Shown here one piece after another: positions 1 through 5,415 of a stretch of 9,186 nt of DNA. A model generated the notes under the pieces. The model saw only the letters and a list, made by a program, of their open reading frames with translations, did not search any database and was not told the origin of the DNA. The stretch lies in contig JAKAME010000054.1 of NCBI GenBank assembly GCA_021813025.1, forward strand, positions 1-9,186, written 5' to 3'. The stretch is from Microcaldota archaeon (lineage in GTDB: Archaea; Micrarchaeota; Micrarchaeia; Anstonellales; Anstonellaceae). How positions within the stretch are numbered: position 1 is the first letter of the stretch; the number at the start of each line of letters is the position of its first letter. Both the position numbers and the translations under genes were made by a program.

Positions 1-81
1 GAGCTGGAGACGCCAGCCGAAGCATATGTGCGCAAGATGCGAAGCAAGAAAAAGATGAGCATCGAGGTGGTGGTTCGATGA
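1..81 (+). CDS. C-terminal end of an unidentified protein (5' truncated)
   Basis: Frame 1 is open from the window edge and ends at the TGA at 79-81, giving the last 26 residues of a protein. The tail is basic (RKMRSKKK) and ends in a short hydrophobic beta-like stretch (IEVVVR). This is too little to name a family. A competing open frame (frame 3, to about 179) is also present. Frame 1 is preferred because its stop is followed within 2 nt by a clean hairpin, and its amino-acid composition looks like a normal protein end. Confidence 0.45.
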   Translation, partial: ELETPAEAYVRKMRSKKKMSIEVVVR

Positions 82-82
82 A

Positions 83-102
83 CCCGTTGTCAAATCAACG
101 GG
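83..102 (+). other. Perfect 7-bp hairpin after upstream gene
   Basis: CCCGTTG (83-89) and CAACGGG (96-102) form a perfect 7-bp stem with a 6-nt loop, starting 2 nt after the stop codon of the upstream gene. No T-run follows, so it is not a standard intrinsic terminator. It may stabilise the 3' end of the upstream mRNA or mark its processing site. That role is inferred. Confidence 0.5.
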
Positions 103-220
103 AGGACATTAATCTGGGACAACACAGGATGGGCCGAAGAGAAGGCTGGGCGGATTGTCCAAAAAGAGAGCGTAATTGAGTATTATTCGCACTGGCGGAT
201 AATATAATGGCATCACATGC

Positions 221-240
221 TTTGGAAAAAATCCTCCAAA
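221..240. repeat. Inverted repeat TTTGGA-N8-TCCAAA upstream of pyrG promoter
   Basis: TTTGGA (221-226) and TCCAAA (235-240) are perfect 6-bp inverted half-sites separated by 8 bp. The 3' half-site ends 10 bp before the TATA box at 251. This spot upstream of the TATA box suits a dimeric regulator, but no regulator is identified and a chance A/T-rich palindrome is possible. Confidence 0.3.
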
Positions 241-250
241 AAGAAGCCTC

Positions 251-258
251 TTATAAAT
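251..258 (+). promoter_or_regulatory. TATA box of pyrG (leaderless start)
   Basis: TTATAAAT begins exactly 30 nt before the ATG at 281. Archaeal TATA boxes place transcription start about 25-30 nt downstream, so the mRNA should begin at or next to this ATG. That favours 281 over the in-frame ATG at 266, which would lie upstream of the transcript. A weaker A/T-rich element (AATATAAT, 201-208) could be a second promoter giving a leader. Confidence 0.65.
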
Positions 259-280
259 TTTCAGCATGCAAGCCAATCCC

Positions 281-1927
281 ATGCCTGAGAAAACACCCCG
301 CTTTATCGTAGTCTTGGGCTCGCTGATGTCGGGCCTTGGAAAAGGCATAGTCACCGCCTCCATGGGGCGCATCCTGCAGTCGAAAGGCTATTCGGTGTCC
401 CCGATAAAGTTCGACGGCTACCTCAACGTTGACTGCGGCACCATGAACCCGCTGCGCCACGGGGAGGTGTTCGTGCTTGACGACGGCACCGAGTGCGACA
501 TGGACTTCGGCACCTACGAGCGGTTCCTCAACGTCTCCATCAGGGGCACCAATTCCATAACTGGAGGCAAGCTGTTCCGCAAGGTGATTGACAAGGAGCG
601 CGCGGGCGGATATTTGGGAAGGGACGTGCAAATCGTCCCCCACCTCACAGACGAAATCAAGGCATGGATAAGAAACGTGGGCGCTGAGAGCAGGGCCGAT
701 TTCGTGCTGATTGAAGTGGGCGGCACGGTCGGAGATTTGGAGAACTCGTATTTCATTGAGGCCATGAGGCAGATGGCGCGCGAGGAGGGCGAGCGCATGC
801 TGTTCGTGCAGCTCACCTACGTAACGGCCCTCTCGCCGGGAGAGCTGAAGACAAAGCCCACCCAGCACGCGAATCGGCTCATCACTTCCATGGGCATCCA
901 GCCCAAAATCATCATCTGCCGCGGGGACGAGCCGCTGGACCAGCCATCAAGGGAGAAAATCTCCCTCTTCTGCAACGTCGCGCCAGAGGACGTGTTCGAC
1001 GACCCCAAACTGGAGACAATTTACGAGCTGCCCATTGTTCTGGAAAAGCAGAAATTCTCAGGCAGGCTGCTGGGCCATTTCGGCCTCAAGGCGTCTGAGG
1101 AGGACCTGAAAGGGTGGTCAGCCCTTGTGTCCAGAATAAAGGACCCCAAAAACGAAATCAGCGTGGCCATTTCGGGAAAATACACCGCAGTGAAGGACGC
1201 ATATGTTTCAGTGAAAGAGGCGCTGGTGCATGCGGCTGCGGCCAACAACACGCGCGTGCACATAGACTGGGTGGATACTGAGAGGCTTGAGAAGGAGGAG
1301 GGGCTGCGGGCTGCCGAGCTGCTGGGCAAGTATGACGGCATAATAGTGCCCGGCGGCTTTGGCTCGCGCGGGGCCGAGGGCAAGATAAAGGCGGCCAAAT
1401 ACTGCCGCGAGAACGGCGTGCCCTATCTTGGCCTGTGTTTGGGCATGCAGCTCATGATTGTGGAATATGCACGCAACGCCGCCAAGATGGCGGGCGCGAA
1501 TTCGACTGAAATGGACGAGAAGACCGCTTATCCCGTGATTCATATCATGCCCGAGCAGCTCAAGAACAAGGGCATGGGCGCGAACATGCGCCTGGGCGCG
1601 TGGGAGTGCGTGCTCAAGAAAGGCACCAAGGCGGCGAATGCTTATGATTCCGAAAAAATCTCCGAGCGCCATCGCCACCGCTATGAGGTGAACAACGAGC
1701 TTGCGCCCAAACTGGAGGAGGCGGGACTGGTGTTCTCGGGCCGCTCGCCTGACGGCCGCATTGTGGAGATGTGCGAATGGAAAGACGGGTGGGGCGTGGG
1801 CACGCAGGGGCATCCTGAATTGAAGAGCAGGCTGGAATATCCGGCGCCCCTGTTTGCGGGATTTGTGAAAGCCTGCCTCAAGAGGCAGAGGGAAAAAGAG
1901 GAAAAGAAAGAGGGGAAGAGGGAATAG
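281..1927 (+). CDS. pyrG: CTP synthase (glutamine-hydrolysing)
   Basis: Cytoplasmic CTP synthase makes CTP from UTP, ATP and glutamine, the last step of de novo pyrimidine nucleotide synthesis. The 548-aa length from this ATG is normal for the family. The N-terminal amidoligase domain (about 1-270) has the P-loop GSLMSGLGKG (residues 13-22), HGEVFV, GGTVGD and KTKPTQH. The C-terminal class I glutaminase domain has the oxyanion segment PGGFGSRG, the nucleophile Cys386 in GLCLGMQ, RHRHRYEVNN, and His511/Glu513 in GHPELKSR, so the catalytic triad is complete. Unusual points are K-F-D-G-Y and N-V-D-C-G-T-M, where bacterial enzymes have DPY and DPG, and a charged Lys/Glu-rich C-terminal tail (about the last 14 residues). 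An alternative in-frame ATG at 266 adds five residues but lies too close to the TATA box. The gene is first in a unit with the cupin gene 18 nt downstream. Confidence 0.97.
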   Translation: MPEKTPRFIVVLGSLMSGLGKGIVTASMGRILQSKGYSVSPIKFDGYLNVDCGTMNPLRHGEVFVLDDGTECDMDFGTYERFLNVSIRGTNSITGGKLFRKVIDKERAGGYLGRDVQIVPHLTDEIKAWIRNVGAESRADFVLIEVGGTVGDLENSYFIEAMRQMAREEGERMLFVQLTYVTALSPGELKTKPTQHANRLITSMGIQPKIIICRGDEPLDQPSREKISLFCNVAPEDVFDDPKLETIYELPIVLEKQKFSGRLLGHFGLKASEEDLKGWSALVSRIKDPKNEISVAISGKYTAVKDAYVSVKEALVHAAAANNTRVHIDWVDTERLEKEEGLRAAELLGKYDGIIVPGGFGSRGAEGKIKAAKYCRENGVPYLGLCLGMQLMIVEYARNAAKMAGANSTEMDEKTAYPVIHIMPEQLKNKGMGANMRLGAWECVLKKGTKAANAYDSEKISERHRHRYEVNNELAPKLEEAGLVFSGRSPDGRIVEMCEWKDGWGVGTQGHPELKSRLEYPAPLFAGFVKACLKRQREKEEKKEGKRE

Positions 1928-1945
1928 CTTCTTTTGGTGGTTCGC

Positions 1946-2416
1946 ATGGACGAGAAGAAGCTGGCCGCCTTTTTGCGCACTCTGGAGCCTGGCGCCCTCT
2001 TGCGCCAGGCAGCACTTGACCCGAAAGTGGGTATCAGGCGCGTAATGGTGGAAGGCGTGCCGGACGACATCGGGCTAGGCACGTTGGAATTGTATTTGGC
2101 TGAAGTGGCCGCAGGCTCGCTCGTACATCCGCATTTCCACCGCTCAGGCTCTGAGCCATACTACATCCTGCAAGGCGCTGGCGTGATGTGGCTTGGCAGG
2201 CCGGAAGAAAAAGATGGCCGCTTCTTTTGCGATTGGAAAAAAGGAAGAAGCGTGAAGCTCGGCTCCAATGACATATTGGTGGTTGGCGCGGGCGAGGTGC
2301 ATTGCCTGCGCAATGCCAGCAAAACAAATGGCCTGCTTATCGCATTCGTCTGCCCGCCAAACCATCTCATCAGCGACCGTTTCCTTGTCGAGAATTTGCC
2401 GCCGCAGGGCGGATAG
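1946..2416 (+). CDS. Single-domain cupin protein
   Basis: A 156-aa protein with one cupin beta-barrel. Motif 1 is visible as HFHRSGSEPYYILQG, with likely metal ligands His63, His65 and Glu70. Motif 2 is GAGEVHCLRN, with His119 as the fourth ligand and Asn123. All usual metal-binding positions are therefore kept. About 50 residues precede the barrel and a short tail (CPPNHLISDRF) follows. Cupins of this size include sugar isomerases, dioxygenases and small-molecule binding proteins, and the substrate cannot be told from sequence alone. The start at ATG 1946 is chosen because GGTGG (1936-1940) lies 5 nt upstream as a Shine-Dalgarno. In-frame TTG (1934) and GTG (1937) would add a few residues. 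It lies 18 nt after pyrG and is probably co-transcribed with it, although a link to CTP metabolism is only inferred. Confidence 0.88.
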   Translation: MDEKKLAAFLRTLEPGALLRQAALDPKVGIRRVMVEGVPDDIGLGTLELYLAEVAAGSLVHPHFHRSGSEPYYILQGAGVMWLGRPEEKDGRFFCDWKKGRSVKLGSNDILVVGAGEVHCLRNASKTNGLLIAFVCPPNHLISDRFLVENLPPQGG

Positions 2417-2422
2417 GCATAT

Positions 2423-2430
2423 TTTTAAAT
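2423..2430 (+). promoter_or_regulatory. TATA box upstream of the 332-aa orphan gene
   Basis: TTTTAAAT sits just after the cupin stop and 58 nt before the ATG at 2481. Using the roughly 30-nt spacing seen at other genes here, transcription would begin near 2453, leaving a leader of about 28 nt. This is the clearest exception to the leaderless pattern in the window. The leader holds only a weak G-rich element (TTGGGGC). Confidence 0.5.
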
Positions 2431-2480
2431 CTCCGAGCCTGAGCAAAGGCTTAGAGCGACCATTGATTGGGGCTTAAGAT

Positions 2481-3479
2481 ATGGCCACGCAAAAGCTGAA
2501 ACGGCGGCGTGTTACCCCAGACGAGCAGACGCATGCGCGCCCCCCCATAGAGGAGGAGCTGCCCGAAATGATGGAAGAACGCGCACAGGCCCCGGCGCGC
2601 GCAGGCTTGTCCGCAGGCCGCCATGTTTCTGCGCGCAAGAGGGCAGGGAAAAAAGCTCCAATTGAAGCCCCCCCCTACTGGCGCACCCGCGGCCTCAAGA
2701 TAGAGCCCATTTTCGACCCCACGCTTATCGAAACTCCGGCGCAGATGGGGGTGGCCCAGATTGAGCAGGGCATCCGCGCCGCGCTGGACCAGCAGGAGGC
2801 CATGGAGAGGCGCAACGAGGCTTGGGCGCTTGAAAACGGCGCCAAGGCAGGGGCGCTGGCCGATGCTGCCCTTCAAAATTCAGAAGCCGCCGAAGCGCAG
2901 GCCGCAGTCGCAACCTCGGCCTATGTGCTGACGCCTCCGCTTTCCATCCCAAGCGAAGCTGCGCAGGCTGGCGGGCCGGCTTCCGGGCTTTCCGAACAAA
3001 CCGCCGTGCAGCAGCCTGCGCTCGCCCCGCTTCATGCTGCTTCTGAAGTCATCAGTTTCGAGGAGCTGGCAAAAGAGCAGAAGTTCGAGCATTTGCGCAC
3101 CCCGCTGTCCATCCACTCAGGCTCGATGGGGGCGGTGCGCGCGCGAGAGCTGCAGAAAGCGCACGCCCTCGCCAGCGTAATCGACTGGCTGGCGCGCACG
3201 TGGAGAAGGATGCAGGCCCTGCTCGCCCGGCTCAACGGCCCAAGCCTCACCCCGTCTGGCAAAATCACCCTCTCGCAATTGCAGCGCCTCTTCGCCCTCA
3301 TCTCGGCAGGCTTCAATCCCGACGACATGGAAATGGTGCGCCTGCGCGTGGCTTTCGGCGAGGCTTATTACCACGTGATGGAGGCTTCCCGGCGGCACCG
3401 CAGCCGCCGCCGCGCCGACGCGCCTGAGGAATACCAGGCCTACATAGAGAGATTCCTCGCTGCCGAGAACGGGGAATAG
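2481..3479 (+). CDS. Hypothetical Ala/Arg-rich soluble protein, 332 aa
   Basis: The family is not recognised. The start is well bounded because an in-frame TAA (2475-2477) lies just upstream of the ATG. The N-terminal third (1-75) is basic, with KLKRRR near the start and ARKRAGKK at 51-58, and is rich in Pro, Ala and Glu, so probably disordered. Residues about 88-145 are Ala/Glu/Gln-rich and predicted helical, possibly coiled coil. Residues 146-190 are a Pro/Ala/Ser linker. The C-terminal part (about 191-332) looks folded and helical, with ISFEELAKEQKFEH, a Trp/Arg-rich helix near 233-251 and a basic patch HRSRRR (306-311). A short motif recurs as TPPLSIPS (151) and TPLSIHS (207). There is no signal peptide or membrane segment. 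Two C-runs (C7 at 2540-2546, C8 at 2668-2675) lie in the coding strand. The membrane cassette follows on the same strand, so a cytoplasmic or DNA-associated partner is possible but unproven. Confidence 0.75.
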   Translation: MATQKLKRRRVTPDEQTHARPPIEEELPEMMEERAQAPARAGLSAGRHVSARKRAGKKAPIEAPPYWRTRGLKIEPIFDPTLIETPAQMGVAQIEQGIRAALDQQEAMERRNEAWALENGAKAGALADAALQNSEAAEAQAAVATSAYVLTPPLSIPSEAAQAGGPASGLSEQTAVQQPALAPLHAASEVISFEELAKEQKFEHLRTPLSIHSGSMGAVRARELQKAHALASVIDWLARTWRRMQALLARLNGPSLTPSGKITLSQLQRLFALISAGFNPDDMEMVRLRVAFGEAYYHVMEASRRHRSRRRADAPEEYQAYIERFLAAENGE

Positions 3480-3494
3480 GAAACTCGGGCCTGC

Positions 3495-3499
3495 TTTTT
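3495..3499 (+). terminator. Possible short T-tract terminator
   Basis: A run of five T residues lies 16 nt after the stop of the 332-aa gene and upstream of the next TATA box. Archaeal transcription can end at short oligo-T stretches without a hairpin. This one is short, so termination would be partial at best and read-through into the membrane cassette is likely. Confidence 0.25.
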
Positions 3500-3521
3500 G
3501 GAGGCGCGCAATCACAAATGG

Positions 3522-3529
3522 TTAAAAAT
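3522..3529 (+). promoter_or_regulatory. TATA box of the membrane cassette
   Basis: TTAAAAAT starts exactly 30 nt before the ATG at 3552, the same spacing as at pyrG, the endonuclease and cdc6. It implies a leaderless transcript for the first gene of the three-gene membrane cassette, and supports 3552 rather than the internal ATG at 3609. Confidence 0.6.
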
Positions 3530-3551
3530 AAACCCCTGCCAGCAATAGCCC

Positions 3552-4076
3552 ATGCCAAGTCCCCCGTCTTCCGAGAGCAAGAATGCGGCCGCTGCTGGCG
3601 GAAAATCCATGCTGGGTTTCCTGCCCGCCGGCCTGCCGCGCCAGGGCGGCGAGGTTCTGCTTGCCTCCATTCCCGGCGCCCTGCTGCAGTTCTTCTTCGT
3701 GCTCGTGGTTGCAGGCCTCAACATAGGCCTTGGAGGCGACGGCACGCTGGCGCTGGTCTACCTGCCAGTGGTGTGCCTGCTGCCCCTTGTGGTCGGCACG
3801 CTCAGCACCCTTGTGTATGAGCGCATCAAGGGCGTGCGCAGCGCCGCCCTGCGCGGCTCAGTGCTCACAGCCGCCCTTTCCGGGCTGGCGGGCTCGCTGT
3901 TGGGCGCGCTGATAATCATAATCACGGGTTTTGCAAGATTCAAGCCGCTCGGCTCCGCCTTGGCAGACCCGGTGATGAGCGTGGGCGTGGCTCTGCTCAT
4001 GGTTGCAGTAAGCACATTCCTCGCCATTCTGGGCTCAGCCATTGCTGTAGGCGTGCTCAACAAGATGGAGAGGTGA
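3552..4076 (+). CDS. Four-TM membrane protein, first gene of pilin/channel-like cassette
   Basis: A 174-aa integral membrane protein with no recognised family. After a soluble N-terminus of about 35 residues (low-complexity Pro/Ser/Ala, then a basic stretch), four hydrophobic segments are visible at about 38-60, 65-89, 103-126 and 141-169. The loop between TM2 and TM3 (YERIKGVRSAALRG) is strongly basic, and the tail NKMER is also basic. By the positive-inside rule both termini and the central loop face the cytoplasm, and the two outer loops are short. There are no obvious catalytic residues, so a structural or scaffold role is more likely than an enzyme. Its stop codon overlaps the Shine-Dalgarno of the next gene, which indicates co-translation with the 82-aa 2-TM protein. 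In Ced-like archaeal DNA-transfer systems small polytopic partners accompany the pilin and the VirB6-like channel, which is a possible but untested parallel. Confidence 0.82.
   Translation: MPSPPSSESKNAAAAGGKSMLGFLPAGLPRQGGEVLLASIPGALLQFFFVLVVAGLNIGLGGDGTLALVYLPVVCLLPLVVGTLSTLVYERIKGVRSAALRGSVLTAALSGLAGSLLGALIIIITGFARFKPLGSALADPVMSVGVALLMVAVSTFLAILGSAIAVGVLNKMER
4070..4076 (+). promoter_or_regulatory. Strong Shine-Dalgarno overlapping a stop codon
   Basis: GAGGTGA matches the archaeal/bacterial anti-Shine-Dalgarno well and lies 4 nt before the ATG at 4081. Its last three bases are the TGA stop of the preceding gene. This arrangement suggests translational coupling, and it fixes the start of the 82-aa protein. 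Confidence 0.75.
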
Positions 4077-4080
4077 GGCA

Positions 4081-4329
4081 ATGGCACCCACGATTGTTGG
4101 AGTCGTGGACAGCGTAAAAATGACTGTGCTCAGCCTTGCCCCCAGCATTTCAGTCACGCTCATAGTGGCCGGCGCCATCGTTTACGGATTGGCCCACACC
4201 CAGCCGGCCGAGAATAGGGGCAGATGGCAGACCTTGGCCGTGGGCATGGTCATCGGCGGCATCATCATAGCCGCCATCTGGGGCGCAGCTGACATCATTT
4301 TCAAGACCTCGGCCACCCTGCTGACCTGA
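4081..4329 (+). CDS. Small two-TM protein, VirB2/CedA1-type pilin-like architecture
   Basis: An 82-aa protein almost wholly made of two hydrophobic helices (about 17-38 and 51-75). They are joined by a short polar loop (AHTQPAENRGRWQ, two Arg) and preceded by a short helix-prone N-terminus. The basic loop predicts that it faces the cytoplasm with both termini outside, the topology of bacterial VirB2/TrbC conjugative pilins and of the small archaeal Ced/Ted pilins. The second helix is rich in Gly and Ile. No class III signal peptide or processing site of archaellin/type IV pilin type is seen. It is coupled to the upstream 4-TM gene (4-nt gap, strong SD) and followed after 24 nt by a larger polytopic protein. 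Size and topology are observed; the pilin role is inferred from architecture and neighbours. A generic small membrane subunit remains possible. Confidence 0.8.
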   Translation: MAPTIVGVVDSVKMTVLSLAPSISVTLIVAGAIVYGLAHTQPAENRGRWQTLAVGMVIGGIIIAAIWGAADIIFKTSATLLT

Positions 4330-4353
4330 AAGGCTTTTGGGAGACAACGAGAC

Positions 4354-5358
4354 ATGGCATCCGACCTGCTCTCCAGTCTGGTAATAGGCAGCCCGACTTG
4401 GAGTCTGGCCAACAGCTTGGCCATAATATCACTTGTCTTGGCAGGAATTGCGCTCGGGCTCGGGCGCGCGTTTTCCAGCCGCAAGCTCTGGGCTTGGGGC
4501 GCTGAAGAGCTTGGGCAGGCAGTCATCAATGTGGCGCTGCTTGCGGCCCTCATTGGGCTTGCTGGCGCGGCCAGCCTCATGGTGAGCGAAACCCTGCCGG
4601 CGCAGATGTATGTCTCATGCGCAAGCGGCATGCCGGCCGATGCGCACGCAGCCCTCAACCTCACCTCATGCGCTCTTTCCAATGCCTCGAACATCAGCCA
4701 GAGGGCCGGGGCAGCTCTCTTGTCGCAGTCTTACAAATTGGGCCTGCTCTCCAGCCTGTCCATGAACCTTAACGTGGTGAGCGCGCAGCCCTATCAGGCG
4801 CTTGCATGGCCTGCGAAGACTTATTCCGAATGGGCGCAGGGGCTTGGAGGAATGGAGGCATTGATTGAGGCAGACAGGCAGTTCTTGGCCATGATGGCCA
4901 ACATGGGCTTCATGCTCTTCCTGCCAGCAGGCCTGCTTTTGCGCCTCTTCTTCCTCACCCGCAAACTGGGCGGAGTGCTGATGGGCGGGGCGATTGCGTT
5001 CTATCTTGTCTATCCTCTTGCTCTTGCAACTTTGATGCTTTATGGCCCCCTAGAGCCTGCAGGCGCGGGGGCTCTTTCTGCTTTGGATGCAAATGAGCGG
5101 GCACTTGCAGTGCTGCCCTCCTCCCTTGATTGGGACCAGCCCGGAGTGATTTCTGCAATGATGAAAAGTTTGGATGGGCAGGACTTGGCCGCAAACTCTG
5201 CAGGAGTGTACGGGCCGATGGCTTCCTTGCAGGGGGCGCTCATGCTTTACGCAGTAGTGTATCCCCTCATTGCGCTCATTGTTAGTTTGGCTGCTGGCGC
5301 TGGGCTGGCCGGCGCGCTTGGGGCTGAATTAAGGCTTGATTTGATGGAGATGGCGTGA
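4354..5358 (+). CDS. Five-TM membrane protein with large outer loops (VirB6/CedA-like architecture)
   Basis: A 334-aa polytopic protein. Hydrophobic segments lie at about 20-40, 55-78, 180-200, 205-231 and 290-325. Basic turns (SSRKLW at 41-46; LTRKLGG at 201-207) mark cytoplasmic sides. This places the roughly 100-residue loop 79-178 and the roughly 58-residue loop 232-289 outside. The first outer loop has two cysteines (Cys89, Cys106) that could form a disulfide, and three N-X-S/T sequons within 102-115. The fourth segment ends in a Tyr/Pro-rich stretch (FYLVYPL). A polytopic protein with a long outer loop beside a 2-TM small protein is the pattern of VirB6/TrbL channels beside VirB2 pilins, and of CedA beside CedA1. 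I cannot claim sequence homology by eye. A weak SD (GGGAG, 4339-4343) lies 10 nt before the ATG. No clear terminator follows. Confidence 0.82.
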   Translation: MASDLLSSLVIGSPTWSLANSLAIISLVLAGIALGLGRAFSSRKLWAWGAEELGQAVINVALLAALIGLAGAASLMVSETLPAQMYVSCASGMPADAHAALNLTSCALSNASNISQRAGAALLSQSYKLGLLSSLSMNLNVVSAQPYQALAWPAKTYSEWAQGLGGMEALIEADRQFLAMMANMGFMLFLPAGLLLRLFFLTRKLGGVLMGGAIAFYLVYPLALATLMLYGPLEPAGAGALSALDANERALAVLPSSLDWDQPGVISAMMKSLDGQDLAANSAGVYGPMASLQGALMLYAVVYPLIALIVSLAAGAGLAGALGAELRLDLMEMA

Positions 5359-5382
5359 GGCGTGGTTGGTTCAGGTGAAACA

Positions 5383-5390
5383 TATTTAAA
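5383..5390 (+). promoter_or_regulatory. TATA box of the 226-aa orphan gene
   Basis: TATTTAAA starts 30 nt before a GTG at 5413 and 33 nt before the adjacent in-frame ATG at 5416. The transcript should begin almost on the start codon. The spacing cannot decide between GTG and ATG; ATG is preferred as the usual codon. Confidence 0.6.
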
Positions 5391-5415
5391 CACCTATTAG
5401 CATATTTCATCGGTG

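Noticed and set aside
3..179. Open frame 3 from the window edge to about 179
   Set aside because: It spans the hairpin and intergenic sequence, and its composition (Arg/Gly/Gln-rich, irregular) looks non-coding compared with frame 1.
82..265. tRNA, small RNA or riboswitch in the gap before pyrG
   Set aside because: Apart from the single 7-bp hairpin no cloverleaf or multi-helix fold was seen, and most of the gap would lie upstream of the predicted transcript start.
207..311. Short ORF (34 codons) overlapping the pyrG start, downstream of an A/T-rich box
   Set aside because: Its composition is unremarkable, it has no SD, and it overlaps the start of pyrG; the better TATA box at 251 would exclude its start from the transcript.
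1208..1813. Minus-strand open frame of 201 codons inside pyrG
   Set aside because: Antisense shadow of the CTP synthase frame; the translation is His/Ala/Arg-rich with no recognisable domain.
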